From: Erigeron canadensis
Lineage: Eukaryota; Streptophyta; Magnoliopsida; Asterales; Asteraceae
Reading direction: 5' to 3'
NCBI RefSeq assembly: GCF_010389155.1
Contig: NC_057767.1
Location: 5,005,765-5,069,764 of the forward strand
Length of the DNA stretch: 64,000 nucleotides
Shown piece after piece: positions 22,860 to 35,107 of the stretch. The translations under genes were made by a program, and so were the position numbers. The notes under the pieces are model-generated. The model ran no database searches. It worked only from the letters and a program-made list of their open reading frames with translations, and had not been told where the DNA came from. Positions within the stretch are counted from its first letter, which is position 1. Each line of letters opens with the position of its first letter.

Positions 22860-23892
22860 GATTTAAATGGACTCGATATATAGCAAATTACTACTCGTAC
22901 GTAATACTAATAAGTTAGATGTTATCTATGTGTGCCTACTTTTAATTCACCAAATTGGCCTGTGAGTATTGTACATGTTATTATTGTGGTCAATATCGCC
23001 TACTACACATAGGCTTTTTACTCAAGTATAATAATCATATACTACATAGTGGAGACCATAACATATTTATATATGGGTGGAGATCTCATCTAGTTAGGCC
23101 AGGTTAAATAAGTTAGTTGTATTGACTATTGAAATATACTTAAAAAGAGTAAAATTCAAAAATAATCATTGAATTTTAACCTTTAATTAAAATTTAATGG
23201 TCAAAATCTTCTGACCGGAGAAAATCCCCACCCTTAGCATACACCAACATTATTATTCATTGCATCTCGTAAGTAAGTTAAATTTTCATTTACTATTATA
23301 TTAATTCCAATGCTCGTTCAAATTTGGATATTTAGTTGTCCAAATTTGATTATGTTCCTGCATGTGTTCTTACATAAAATTTCTTAAGGATATTTGAAAT
23401 TTAAAATTTAGAATATATTACAATTCATAATATAGTACGGAATTACTTGCAATCTAATTATCTAACATTAAAATTTGGAATATCAGAAAATCTTTAGGAT
23501 GAATTTATCTTACGATGAGTGAGACGTTATGATGACATTTACTTTAACAAGTCAATGATGATTAGACGAGCCTTTTGTTAAATTTTATCGTGGTTTGGAA
23601 GTTTTTAGTGGGTTTTTCTTTGAAAGCCTTAACCATGTTGATAGAGCGATATCCGATTAAAGCAACAATTGGTTTCTAACACCGGCTACAAGCATGAAGC
23701 ATCATCATTTCATGTTGATAGTCATATAGCTCATTTGAAATGCACTCATTCAAAAAAAAAAAAAAAAAATTAATAAAAGATTACTCATATTACATAAAAC
23801 TATAGAAGTTTCATAAATTGCACAAACACCTACACTTTCCACATAAGCACTTAAGCAGCCGGCTGAATAGGGTACTGCCTGCGTTTGCGTAT
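22860..23892. other. P450-2 upstream region
   Basis: AT-rich with no gene. A poly-A tract at 23752-23769 may mark a retrotransposed or SINE tail. Confidence 0.35.
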
Positions 23893-23902
23893 GTATATAT
23901 AT
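23893..23902 (+). promoter_or_regulatory. TATA box of P450-2
   Basis: GTATATATAT in 'gcgtatgtatatatatgg' lies about 70 nt upstream of the ATG at 23971, a spacing similar to P450-1. Confidence 0.5.
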
Positions 23903-23970
23903 GGTCATTCCATAAGTCCCAAAGCATTAGTCATATAGTACTTGACAAAAATTTCTAGTTGGCAAATATT

Positions 23971-25747
23971 ATGGTGATCTGTTCCCAAACCTTTCCACTT
24001 TCTCTTTTTTTGATAGGAACTTTGATTATTTTTGTTAGTTTTAAATGGTTTTCACAATCTAAAACAAAGAAAAACACACCACCATCTCCACCAACACTTC
24101 CTATAATTGGAAACTTTCACCAACTTGGATCGAGCCCACGTCGGGCTTTACGAGATTTGTCTCAAAAATATGGTCCACTCATGCTACTTCACCTTGGAAG
24201 CGTACCCACACTTATCGCTTCCTCGGCTGAAGTAGCCCAAGAGATCATGAAAACGCATGATTTAGCGTTTTCTGATCGACCAAGTTTAAGTATTCCAGAT
24301 ATATTGTTTTATAAGTCTAAAGACATAGCGTTTTCTCGTTATGGAGAATATTGGAGGCAATTAAAGAGTATTGTAGTACTCCATCTTCTAAGTAATTCTC
24401 GAGTGAAGTCATATTCAAAAGTTAGAAAAGAAGAGACGAGTCGTGTGATTGATGCACTTGGAGATAGCCCCGGTTCATCGGTTGATATGAGTGCATTGCT
24501 AGGGATATATACAAGTAATGTACTTTGTAGGGTTGCCTTTGGTAGGACATATGAAGGTTTAGGATTTACAAACAAGTTGAAAAAATTTGTAAATATGTTG
24601 GGTACTTTTTGTGTTGGTAGTTTTATTCCTTGGTTGTCATGGATAGATCGATTAACCGGTCTAAAGGGGAAAGCATATGAAATTTTTAACGAACTTGATC
24701 GGTTCCTAGAAGGCGTTATTAAAGAACATCTACATAAGAAAACAGGAGAGGCAGATGATCAAGGTGAAGAAACACAAGACTTTGTTGATATCTTAGCCGA
24801 TATTCAAAGAGAAAACGCAACCGGTTTTAGCCTTAGCGATGATACCTTAAAAGCCGTCATAATGGTATGTTATTTCCTTCTTTGTGTTCCTCTTTTAGCT
24901 TAAGAAGTTATACTTTAAACTTTAAAATAAAAAACTTCATGATTCAAACTTAATAGGCTGACATGATAATTAAGGTTTCCAAACATTGTATTTCTATATG
25001 TATAGATATAATTTTGTTTGATTATCAATTTAGTAATATTTGTACTTCAATATTATAACTTTTCCTTTTTTGTTATATGAACAGAAAGACCAATTCAATT
25101 TAAGTTGCCTAAAGACTGTTTTTATGTTTGTTTTTTAGGACGTATTTGTTGCTGGTTCTGATACCGTATTCTCAAGTTTAGAGTGGGCAATAAGTGAGCT
25201 AATAAAGCACCCAAGAGTAATGAAAAAGTTACAAGAAGAAGTAACAAAGGTAGCACAAGGAAAGCCCATGATTCCGGAGGAAGATTTAGACGAAATGAAG
25301 TACCTTAAATCCGTTGTGAAAGAGGCTTTGCGTTTGCACGCTCCGCTTCCATTACTTCTAGCTAGAGAAGCAAGACAAGCCGTCAATCTCATGGGATACG
25401 ACGTTCCACCAAAAACACAAGTGGTCATAAATGCTTGGGCAATTGCAAGAGACCCTGCCTCATGGGAAGAACCCGAGGACTTTAAGCCAGAGAGGTTTTT
25501 GAACAGTACCGTTGACTATAAAGGAATTCACTACGAATTTCTTCCATTTGGCGCTGGTCGTAGAGGATGCCCCGGTCTTTATTTTGGCATAACACTTATT
25601 GAGGTCATTTTAGCTAACATTGTATACAAATACGACCTTACATTACCAAATGGAGTTAAATCTGAGGATTTGGACATGACGGAGGCAGATGGCATCACGG
25701 TCCAAAGGAAGTTTCCTTTGTTGGTTGTGTCAAGTCCTCGGGTTTAA
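23971..25747 (+). CDS. Cytochrome P450, CYP71 family (P450-2)
   Basis: Two exons, 23971-24864 (298 codons) and 25139-25747 (202 codons plus stop), with a 274 bp phase-0 intron (ATAATG|gtatgt ... ttttttag|GACGTA), give 500 aa. The start is the first ATG of the frame (MVICSQTFPL), directly before a hydrophobic ER anchor and the hinge PPSPPTLPIIGN. Signatures: WRQLK in the C-helix, I-helix AGSDTV (303-308, Asp306-Thr307 kept), Glu360-Arg363, FKPERF, and [10 protein letters not shown] with Cys442 as heme ligand. Where relatives have PRES after the K-helix, this gene has AREA. It is a microsomal monooxygenase of unknown substrate. It stands 14 kb from P450-1 and 10 kb from P450-3 across repeat-rich DNA. 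The I-helix AGSDTVFSS differs most from the other copies, which suggests an older split. Confidence 0.93.
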
Positions 25748-26022
25748 TCAGTTGCTTCGAATTGTATGTAAAATTCCGTTATGTTTTACTAATAAACGTA
25801 CGAAGTTTTTAGAAAAAATTGAACAAGTAAACGATCATAATTATAGTCATATCTATTTTGTTTTGATTTATGCAATATTATCAAGCAACTTATTAGTGCA
25901 GAAAGTTAAACACATTTTTCAGTGTATCTTTGAATTGGGTAAAAGTCGACTTTTTATATTATACACACTTTTCGTATTGTTTATGTACCGTTCTTCTTAA
26001 ACATTCCTTTCTTTAAATAATT

Positions 26023-26203
26023 AAGGAAAATGATTGATATGCCTAAATAAGAGACCTAAAAATGTGCCTAAAAATGTAAGGTTGACATGTATTATGATTA
26101 AATGTGTAGATTAAAAAAGAGAATAAGTAACATCCATGTGTCAAATATAAAATGTATTAGACATGTTTTTAGGCATATCTTTAGGCATATATATCATTAC
26201 CCA
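26023..26203. mobile_element. Foldback MITE with GGAAAATGATTGATATGCC ends
   Basis: The left end GGAAAATGATTGATATGCCT and the right end AGGCATATATATCATTACCC are inverted. Repeated 'aatgtgccta' / 'taggcatatc' blocks lie inside. A similar terminus type occurs at 63309-63496. About 180 bp, non-coding. Confidence 0.6.
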
Positions 26204-26776
26204 ATAATTAATTAACTAACTTTGTCTACCTTTGACTCAAATGAGTACTCTTTTTTCCTTGAAATCATTCAGAATAATAACAAAGTATATAAATAGGACT
26301 CGTGACATCAAAATATAATAAAATATACACGAATGTTTATAGTATCTAACCAGCTATCATTGTATGCAGTTAACTTTCTAACTTTTAACCTACTAGGAGA
26401 CAACATCAAACAGACTTCTTTTCTTTGGAATATTTGAATAAATAGAGATGTAAGTTTTGTTAGTTGGTTAGAATCTTAATGTGACCCCTCTGTTCACACC
26501 CTGATCGAAACTTTTATAACTTGTTTCCTCTAGTAACTTGCTATATACGAAACAAAATCAATATTTACACAAATTCTTCCTAAGACGTGTTATGAAGTAG
26601 AATTAATCTTATTAGTACTCCAAAATCTTTAGTTTACTGCTTTGTGAAATATATGAGAATATCATTTTAACTCTAGTCACATTCTGTATGCTTGTAGAGC
26701 CTCCTTCATGATTGATATCATGAATATCTATGATCACTCAAAGTTACATAGAAGAAAACCTACTAAACATGCAACA
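26204..26776. other. Intergenic, no gene seen
   Basis: AT-rich sequence downstream of P450-2 with no recognisable motif. Confidence 0.3.
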
Positions 26777-27118
26777 AATAGTTGCTATAACAAATATATA
26801 TAGGAGACTTTGGATGCAAAGTAATTAATGCTATTTGTGACACTCGATCATGTGCAAATCCTTATTGTCTTTAATTGTTTCCATTTGGCAACGTAAGATT
26901 CAACTTGCATGTATATCACATTAGATAATGAAAACTCGTAAATAGCTATAACAAACTGAATGTCAGGACACCCTCTTCGCCCGACCGTCCAAGCATATTG
27001 ACAATCGACTGTGTGCCTGATGGAATGTCATACCCCGTTAGTGTATTTTCTCCAAATCCTTCTCAGAAATCATAGATCTTCCCAGGGCTATTTCGGTTGC
27101 TTCCTGTTGTAGCTTTTT
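26777..27118 (-). pseudogene. CYP71 pseudogene, internally deleted copy of P450-3 type
   Basis: The nucleotide sequence aligns along its length with exon 2 of P450-3 (35490-36013). Shared pieces include 'ggagactt..atgcaaagtaat', 'tgtccaaatcctta', 'ttccatttggcaac', 'caggacaccctcttcg' and 'gcatattgacaa'. Next come 'atgtcat', 'ttttctccaaatcc' and 'gggctatttcggttgcttc', and it ends at 'ttgtagcttttt'. Between the heme region and the 'gcattgacaaccg' equivalent about 100 bp are missing (the PERF segment), and between the 'atgtcat..' and 'ttttctcc' pieces another ~120 bp (K-helix region) are gone. The alignment stops at the codons for Met-Lys-Lys. It is therefore a dead, partial duplicate on the same strand as P450-3. 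Confidence 0.85.
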
Positions 27119-27559
27119 GGTTTATTGACTGTGATATATTAGTTAATTTATACACTTTTAAGTTATAGTTTTAGTAGCATATCGAGTCAAATTTGAATAT
27201 TTAGGTTAGCAATTATTTGCATAAAGATTTTGTAAGTTATCCAAAATGTCTTGATGTATTTTGGAAGTAAAAAGAAACTAAAATGGACAATAAACAGCTA
27301 ATTGACTCATGTTGAACCTCACATTCATTCTTTTTCTGTTTTTTTTTTCCTTATTTGACCGATCTCCTCACAGTCTCACACTCTCCATTTTCAGTGTCAT
27401 TTTGTGAAGTGTTTTTTCTCTTTTAGTTTACTGTTGACAGCAAGCCACTAAAGTCGCCTCTCAGTCTCTCACATATTTTCGTTTTATTTATTTTCTATTT
27501 TTTGTTGTTTTATTTGACTTTTGACCGCTGGACTCACCCGACACAACAGTAAAAGACGT
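27119..27559. other. Intergenic, no gene seen
   Basis: AT-rich with T-runs and no coding signature. Confidence 0.3.
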
Positions 27560-27798
27560 ACAACACCCATTTCCATTTTTTTGTCAAATTCTTTTTTTAA
27601 CTTTGACTGTAAATATCTTTCTTTGTGTTATATAACACTTGATATAACATATATAAATTAAGTGAGTTTTAAACGTACATTTCATTGATATAATTTTCAT
27701 CAACTAATATATAACACAAACAAAGATATTTACGGTCAAAGTCAAAAGAAAAAGACTTGACCAGTCAAAATAGAACAATTAAAATCAAACGGATGGAG
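27560..27798. mobile_element. Stowaway-like MITE, left end worn
   Basis: The right terminus is CAAACGGATGGAG|TA at 27798. The arms 'aactttgactgtaaatatct' and 'agatatttacggtcaaagtc' are inverted, as are 'ttgtgttatataacac' and 'taatatataacacaaa'. The inner sequence closely resembles the elements at 16596 and 46951. The left terminus could not be placed exactly. Confidence 0.65.
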
Positions 27799-27861
27799 TA
27801 TTATTGGGGCGCCAGTAACAAAACACCAAAACTTTCACTTAATTAATAATTTTTTGGCAAA

Positions 27862-28135
27862 TGACAGGCCAACTCAATGGCTAGATGCTCCCAGGTTTTC
27901 CCCTAGGCATGGGTTCGAGACTTGCTAGGAGCATTTGTTGGCCCCTATTAAAACCCAGGCAGTTTACTAGATGTTGTGGGTTGTCTAAGTATGCGTATGC
28001 GTGTGGGTTTTTCCTTGAAAGCAAACTTAGTTTGGATGTAGTGGGATCCGGTTTAGATAACCGACTACCCAATGCTGAGTTGGTTCTCACCATGTTATTG
28101 TGGGAAATGCTTCGGCATTATGAATAATGTGCATC
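27862..28135 (+). repeat. tRNA-derived SINE-like element
   Basis: The plus strand begins 'ggccaactcaatggctagat' (box-A-like) and about 30 nt later has 'atgggttcgagacttgc', close to the GGTTCGANNC box B. The body ends with 'gcttcggcattatgaataat'. This Pol III promoter layout argues for a SINE, not a protein gene, despite an open frame across it. Confidence 0.55.
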
Positions 28136-28867
28136 CTTTAAAAAAGGAAAAAATACATAAAAAGGTAACCTATTACCTAAAATTCCTAAAAAAGGTAACC
28201 TATTTAGTTTTCGTCTATTTAAAGGATCCAGTTTTTAAAAATTTCCTAATAAAGGGAACATCGTTAGTTTTTGACACTAGGCCTCGGTTGTAACACCCCG
28301 AGCTAGGCTCGAAATACTACTGAAAAGATATAGCGTATACATGGGATTATCGTAGAACATGAACTATATGAAAATAAAGGGATTCAGTGAATCCATCATC
28401 AACAACAAGTACATAAAGCATAATGCAAATAGGGGCAAATGAATCCTTGATCCATGTAAGACTAAGCCCAAACTCTAGCGCAAGCATCCATCAACCATCA
28501 CGTCTTGGATTCGCAAGGTTACCTGAAAAGTGTACTAAACAAGGTCAACACTAGGTTGGTGAGTTCGTAGGGGCAAATGACGAGGATCTAATGCCAAAGC
28601 CATTCACAATATGAACTAAGCAAATGAACAAGGAACACACTTACAGTAAGTCCCTAAAAGGCGCAAGTACTCAATATAGGTTGGCTCGTAGCGCAACCTG
28701 GACCCACATGTATCCATTTCACAATCATACCATAACTAGAACACACATAATGCACAAGAACATAGAATGTCGACATCAACAAATATCCATCAAGTTCTAA
28801 AATGCTAGACATGTCCATCAATGTCCCTCAATTGTTCTCATGTCATCCAATTGTCATCAAGTACATA

Positions 28868-28972
28868 AGTACCCGTTTAATGTCATCAAGTACATAAGTA
28901 TCCGTTTAATGTCATCAAGTACGTAAGTACCCGTTTAATGTCATCAAGTACGTAAGTACCCGTTTATTGTCA
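28868..28972 (+). repeat. 29 bp tandem repeat inside solo LTR
   Basis: About four units of GTCATCAAGTACRTAAGTAC plus 'ccgtttaat', differing by single bases. A second internal duplication, 'gggtcacccgcagccttccc', occurs at 29065 and 29500 of the same LTR. Confidence 0.85.
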
Positions 28973-30204
28973 TCATGTCCATCATGTCCATCAACTCAAC
29001 CATGCACAATGCACATACATTTCATACGACTTTACATTTAAGGAATCTTAGATGTTTGTATACAGGGTCACCCGCAGCCTTCCCACCACATCTCCAACTC
29101 ATTAAATGTATCATCGTCTTCCATGTATGTACAACTACCCTAATCATAAATAAATCAATCATACTCAAACAATACATAATCAATCAATGTCCATCAATGA
29201 CCCTCACATATGTACTCACATAATGAACTACACAAGGTATTTAGAATACACATAGTAAACAAGAACAAGTAATAATGATATCAAGAAGTATCTAACAAGT
29301 TCTATAATGCCCAACATGTCTATCAATGTCCCTCAATTGCACTCAATTACACGTAATGTACCTCATTGTACTCAATTGCGCGTAATGTACTTCATTGTAC
29401 TCAATTGCACCATGACCATCAATGTCCATCCAGAAACAAACACTATGTGTATATACTTCGTACGATACTACTTTTGAAAGGCCTTTGATGCTTATATATA
29501 GGGTCACCCGCAGCCTTCCCACCACATCTCCAACCTTTCGAAGGTATTATCGTCTTCCATATATACACAACTAACCTAAAAGTCAACCAAACACGCACAT
29601 ACAATAATCATATAACAACCACGTATTTACACGTTATTAATTCCATCAATCAAACAATGTCAATCACTTAAGACACTCAACATATGCACAATCAATTCAT
29701 GTCATCATCAAGGAAATCAAACGTATGCTCACTTGAACTATGTCATCAATCAAGGCAACACATAATTGCACAAACAACAAGTTAACACACAAAGGTTGTA
29801 CACTTTTCAGCCCAAATCTCAAACGAGTAGGGAGCTACGAACTCACCTTGATCGGCAATAGCAAGTTAATATCAAGCTACGAATGCCCAATAGTCGTCAA
29901 AAGTCCACAACCTAACAATATATGTCACAATACAAGACATGGTCAATACTAGTTATACTATACCACAATTTCCCCTAAAGATGTTTTATAAGTCATTCGA
30001 GAACGTTTAAATGACAAATGAAGAGTTTTGGTTAGACACGGTTCAATGACTTAGCACCAAAATTCCACTTGAAAATCAAAGTGTTTAGAATTGTGTTTAA
30101 CCAATTTTGTTAACCTTAGTATGTTAATATAAGACCAATAAACAAGTTTTGGATCATTAAAAGTCGACCGATAACCGAACGAAAAAGTTGGGGAAGGAAC
30201 AGAA

Positions 30205-30312
30205 ATACTGCGGCCGCTCGCACGGTCGGCCGTGTGAGCGTCTGCAGTACGGGAAGAACTGGGCACATAGCACGGCCACAAGCACGGTGCGTCTGTCTGA
30301 GCGGCCGTGCTC
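30205..30312. repeat. GC-rich palindromic island in the solo LTR
   Basis: Unlike the AT-rich surroundings, this stretch is rich in 'cacggtcggccgtg' and 'agcacggccacaagcacgg'-type inverted words. It gives strong hairpins; no coding meaning is seen. Confidence 0.6.
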
Positions 30313-32059
30313 TGACTGGGCAGATTCTTGACTTCAAGATCGACTAAGGAAGCTCCAAGACACATTTTTATACATAAATCAACATATTTTAACATCATTA
30401 AACATAACCTACATCATAATCTTGATTCATAACATCAATCTTGACTCAAATCGTTTGTTGACCTAATTTTAGTAACATAAACCCTAATTTTGCCCTCTTT
30501 AGGGTTTTGACCCGATTTTTGACCCAAGTTTTGTTAGTTATGACTATAATCAAGTTTACAAACATAAAATAATCGATTTGGGAGGAACTTGACTTACCAA
30601 AATCACCACAATTGTTCAAACCCGAAAATTGACCCAAATGGAGGATTCTTGCACTTTTTGATGACCCAAATCTTGATATGATGCAAAGGAGATGTAATAG
30701 ATGATGTTTCTAGCACTAATCCAATTTGAAACCATAATCTTGGTGTAAGAATCTTAGAGAGAGAAAGACATTTGTGTGTGTGTGTGTTTTTCTTGTAAGA
30801 AGAAAGGAAGGAAGAAAAGATAAGGGAAGGAATGAATGGATGGTTGGAAAAATAAGGAAGTTAGTTGGGTGATGGGTCATGGGTTTGACCCATGGAGGAT
30901 CCATTTCATGTTGCTAACTAGATTTAATGTCATCTAGTACCGTAAAGCCAATTAGATATAAATGTCATCTCAAGGTTTAGGTTCGATTTGCACCAACGAT
31001 GATATCGACTAGCACATATATCTTAAACGATAAATTGATCTATTTGGACACATTACACTTACATGTACTCTAAATTGCACTTGAACTATATTGGCCAACT
31101 CGATAGTTAGTTAAATTGTACATATGGTCAAAAGGTCAGGAACCACGATTGTTACATCGGTTAAGTGCCACACCACCACCGGCCGCCGCCAAAGAATCGC
31201 CGGAAAATTGCCGGCAGGCACCACTACATCACTATCTCCACCTTATTCCACTCTATCACCTTTGTTTTCGAGTGATTAAGTGCGTAAATCGATAAATTGA
31301 ATTTGAATTCGTTGTGGTTTTGTGATCAAAAAGCATTATTTTGATTTTCAAAAAAATGAATTTAGAGTAAAATTAGTTAGGATTTGTTCGAGATTGAATT
31401 TAGAGTAAATTGCAACAGGTTTCATGTTCTGCATCGAAAAGACGAAAGAGTAATCGTGATTTGAAAATTTCCGGCGAGTTGTCTAGTTTTTCGGCGAAGG
31501 AGATCGAACTTACTTTTGGTCAGGTTTTGTTCAGAATTCATTTTTGAATATGTTGCAACCGATTTCAGGTCCTGATTCGTAAGAACGAGGGAGTAATCGG
31601 AGGTCAAAGTTTTTCCGGCGTGGTTGTTGCATTTTCCAGCAAGAGAGGAACATGAAGGGGTTCTTCAGAAGTTCAGGGGGTTCAAAAAGAAGGGTGATGC
31701 GGCACTTAACGGATGTCTGACGTCAAAAACTAACGATGTTCCCTTTATTAGAAAATTTATGAAAACTGGATCCTTTAAATAGAAGAAAACTAAATAGGTT
31801 TCCTTTTTAAGAATTTTAAGTAAATAGTTTACCTTTTTATGTATTTTTCCCTTTAAAAAAAATTAATAATTTTTTGGTAGACTTTGACTTTTTGACTAGC
31901 AGATTCATGTACCGAATTGCGAGAACTCAATTATCACGTTTACGTTTGTTATGTAGTTTCAAAAATGAAAAAAAAAATTGTTAAAAGGAAAAAAAAACTA
32001 ACAATCACAATAAAATTGTCATATCAAATTTGTCAAAACAATTATTGTATTTACGATTT

Positions 32060-32610
32060 TTTATTGATGACAATGGGACGGGTATCGTCGGAGATCTCGA
32101 TCCCCATCCCCATACCCGATTCTCATTTGTAATCCCGATCACCATCGGAGATTTAAGTTATATCCTCATACTCGTCCTCATCGGGTACCGGGGATCCCGT
32201 CGAGTAATTGATGATATCTTTTTGACTAAACATAAATTCATTGAATTAGAAGATGACTAAGAAAATGTGTAGTTCGACTTTATTTTTTTATATATATATA
32301 TAAACACTAATATTTATGTTAACTAATTGATAAATAAAGTATACTACATGAAAAATATTAAAAAAAAAGCTATAAACTTTAAGTTGTTCTAAAAAATAGA
32401 AAAATATTTAAAGTGTAACTAATGAACATGTATAGTTTTTCGGGTTCGGATATGGGGATGGGGATTTAAGATTTCTTATCCCCGCCCCCGTCCCCATCGG
32501 CCATCGGGGAATAGTAATACATCCTTATACCCGTCCTTATCCATGGTCAAATCGGGGATTCCCCGTCAAATCGAATTCCCTATCGAGTACGGGTATTTTT
32601 GTCATCCCTA
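32060..32610. mobile_element. hAT-like non-autonomous element
   Basis: The left side has 'gatgacaatgggacgggtat' and 'gatccccatccccatacccg'. The right side has 'cgggtatttttgtcatccct'. Subterminal 'cgggga' / 'tccccg' words are repeated at both ends around an AT-rich centre, the same layout as the element at 19574-20226. No clear target duplication was seen. Confidence 0.55.
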
Positions 32611-33877
32611 AATAAAACCCCCCATGTTGGATATCTAACCGATGTACACGTGCGTAGGTCCTTACCACATTTGTCTGATGTCACTCGACTAAAGGCCTAA
32701 AGCCATTGGACAACAGTTTCTTTCATTTGTTGATAACCCATCACGTTTGGGAAGATTTTAGAGATTGGAATCTTTATGAGACTCGGAGAAGAAAGGGCTC
32801 GTCATCCATCATATCACGCTTTCTTTTGTTAAAAAAAAAAAAAAAGAAATGCATTCAAAGGGTTTCTAGCTCTTTCAAAAAATGTGTTATGGCAGTGTGT
32901 ACTGTGTAAGAGGGTTGTAGACTTGTAGGCATTTTCATGCACGCTTATGCTCTCCAATGTTGGTCCACTCGCTATTCTGGACTTAGGAGACTACTCATTG
33001 ATGGGCTGAACACTCATTTGGGATATCACTATTGGGCCTCTTCACTTTTTGGTCTCTGATTTTCGAAACTTAATTATGGAGAAAATGTTCGTGAATGTTA
33101 AGAATAAATTCATACTCATAAAAAATGGAAACAAAGGATATATTTTTCGTTTAAAGGTAATATCATCCATTAAAAAAAAAACAAAGCAAACAAAGCTAGA
33201 GATGAACTTAGCGAAAGGAAATTAGGGTAAATCCGTAGTTGTCGAATCGTGTATGGTGTGCTGACTCGTTTTCCTAATTTTTGATTCGTGACTCGTATCG
33301 TCAGATACACAATAATAAGAAATATAGATCCAGAAATATATAATATGGCATACAAAACATTAATTCATCATTCAAATACCGTAAATCCCTTTTACCCAAA
33401 AAAAAAAAATTATATCAAAACAGTTCAATTATAATTAATATTTCTTTTATTAAGAAAAATGTCACTACCAAGCTAAAAAGTTTGTTATATTATTTGTTTT
33501 GTTAAAACATATTTATTACAATCAAATAATTTTTTTTTATATAAAAGTAACAAAATAAACATATATTTTCTTGAAAAAAACCAAAAGATCAAAACAAACA
33601 ATTTATTTTTTCCCAAAAAGATAAAACCCTCGCCACGTATCATTGGAATAGCGAACCACGTCAAACTAATCAATTGATTAGTTTCTATATTCATAACCAT
33701 TACGTACTAATATTTTTGCTATTTGACAAGACAAACCAAAAAGTAAAGAACAAACAAAATCTATTTCTAAATAAAAAGAAAAACATAGAAGCCTCGAAAC
33801 TTATCAAGTGATAGCAAGCCACGTGTCAACTAGTCAATTGATTGAACTACTATTTATAACCATGAGTAATGAATAGC
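32611..33877. other. Intergenic, no gene seen
   Basis: AT-rich. Two related segments, around 33600-33700 and 33780-33860, share 'gccacgt', 'caattgatt' and 'aaccat', suggesting a worn ~175 bp direct duplication. Confidence 0.4.
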
Positions 33878-34174
33878 TTATGGCGCGTTTGGTTCGCGGA
33901 ATGTTTTTGGAAGGAATGAAATCTTTCAAAGGAATTGGAATTTGAAGGAATGAAATTTAACGGAATGTTTTTGATTTTTTCAAGATTCAAGTGAGGGACG
34001 GAATGAGATTCCTTCCCCCATCCCCAAGGAATGAAGATTCCATCATATGAGAGAATGTTAACATTCCAACGGAATGTGATTCCTCCATCTTTAACCAACC
34101 AAACACACTAAGGAATGGAATTCAATTCTAATTCCATCAGATTTCATCAAATTCTGTGATCAAACGCGACCTTA
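33878..34174. mobile_element. MITE, probably PIF/Harbinger-like
   Basis: The element is 33881-34171 (291 bp), flanked by TTA at 33878-33880 and 34172-34174. Ends are TGGCGCGTTTGGTTCGCGGA and TCTGTGATCAAACGCGACC, partly inverted, with inner 'ggaatgaaat' / 'attccatc'-type arms. A 3 bp duplication is weak evidence on its own. Confidence 0.55.
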
Positions 34175-34799
34175 GTTGTTTGGTTCCATGTTTTGTCAAA
34201 GGTCAATATTTGAAACTTTTTTAAGTAAATATGTTAAAGTGGCCACGATGGTCACGAGGTTATTCGGTTAAGCCACGCACAACGGATTATAAGCACAAAA
34301 AAACTTCATCTATTAACCATTTTTTATATGCACCGATAATTTAGAGATTTAGTTAGTAATGAATAATCTGTTGGAACCACGTTATTGTGGCCGTATAACT
34401 GAAATCCCTATGTCTAGTAAATTTATGATGGACATATTTAACATTACAGACATGATATAGGGTTTCCCATTAGGTGATTGTAACTTAGAGGACTAATGGT
34501 GCACACATTAAACACCAAAGAGGTTGAAAGTGTAAATACTCTCATTACAAATAGAGAGTCATTAACATAAAGTTAAGGCTAATCTCTTCACATACAAACC
34601 CTAAAACTCGTGTGCCTCTCCTCTCTAAATTCGTGCATCAAGTTACAGCCGAATTACTCATCTTATTATTACTCACATACAAACCCTAAAACTCGTGTGC
34701 CTTGAATCAAATCATGTTATTCCAACATAATCTTTACATTTTCATTCCTCAAAGAAATGCATTCAGATATATATCTATATATATTATTTTTAAAGGTGA

Positions 34800-35107
34800 A
34801 CTTCGCGGAAACTTTGTATCGTGATTCTATAGCGGGAGATCTAGCATACGTTGTCTTAACCGGGTTCGCGCTAGATAGCTCTCTCAAATTAGAAATAACC
34901 ATTTCAGATACCCCGATGGGTGGAAACCTCTACTAATCCGCTCGAAGGCAGGACGATTAATAGAGGTAAACCTTGCCCTTTCAGACTTTAACCTGGATAT
35001 GTCTAAGTCAAATTCTCATAAAAAGACTAAATTCATTTGTCCTCTGTTTGAACACGAGACCTCATACAAAGGGGGTGACTTTATAACCATTGAACTAAAG
35101 CTCAATG
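34800..35107 (-). repeat. SINE-like repeat, full copy
   Basis: On the minus strand it begins 'gagctttagttcaatggtta' (box-A-like), followed by 'ggtctcgtgttcaaacag' (box-B-like). The body has 'ggcaaggtttacctctatta', 'gagcggattagtagaggttt' and 'ggttaagacaacgtatgcta'. A truncated relative is at 2225-2400. Confidence 0.6.

Larger units (their letters stand above)
28284..31161. mobile_element. Solo LTR (2868 bp) with 5 bp TSD
   Basis: The LTR is 28289-31156, beginning TGTAACACCCCGAG and ending GATTGTTACA. The 5 bp duplication TCGGT is at 28284-28288 and 31157-31161. No second LTR, primer site or gag-pol sequence is present, so unequal recombination has left a solo LTR. It interrupts the inner part of the left terminal repeat of the Mutator-like element: 'cctcggt' and 'taagtgcc' are contiguous in the right terminal repeat. 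The size suits a large Ty3-type LTR. Confidence 0.87.
28136..31860. mobile_element. Mutator-like element, split by a nested solo LTR
   Basis: The element is 28146-31850, flanked by the direct repeat CTTTAAAAAA at 28136-28145 and 31851-31860. The ends are inverted repeats of about 150 bp. The left starts GGAAAAAATACATAAAAAGG, the right reverse complement GGAAAAATACATAAAAAGGT. Both continue through 'cctatttagtttt', 'aaaggatccag' and 'gggaacatcgttagtttttg' to 'taagtgcc'. Taking out the nested LTR and one TCGGT copy leaves about 830 bp. The interior (31200-31690) has repeated 'ccggcg' and Glu/Ser-like open stretches but no recognised gene. Confidence 0.85.

Noticed and set aside
27862..28135. Overlapping open frames on both strands as small genes
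   Set aside because: The region has Pol III box A and B style motifs and reads as a SINE; frames are short and lack protein similarity.
28868..28972. Regular 29 bp repeats as a CRISPR-like array
   Set aside because: Units are head-to-tail without unique spacers and lie inside a plant LTR.
31200..31690. Captured gene inside the second Mutator-like element
   Set aside because: Some ccggcg-rich, purine-rich stretches look coding-like, but no frame gave recognisable protein motifs.
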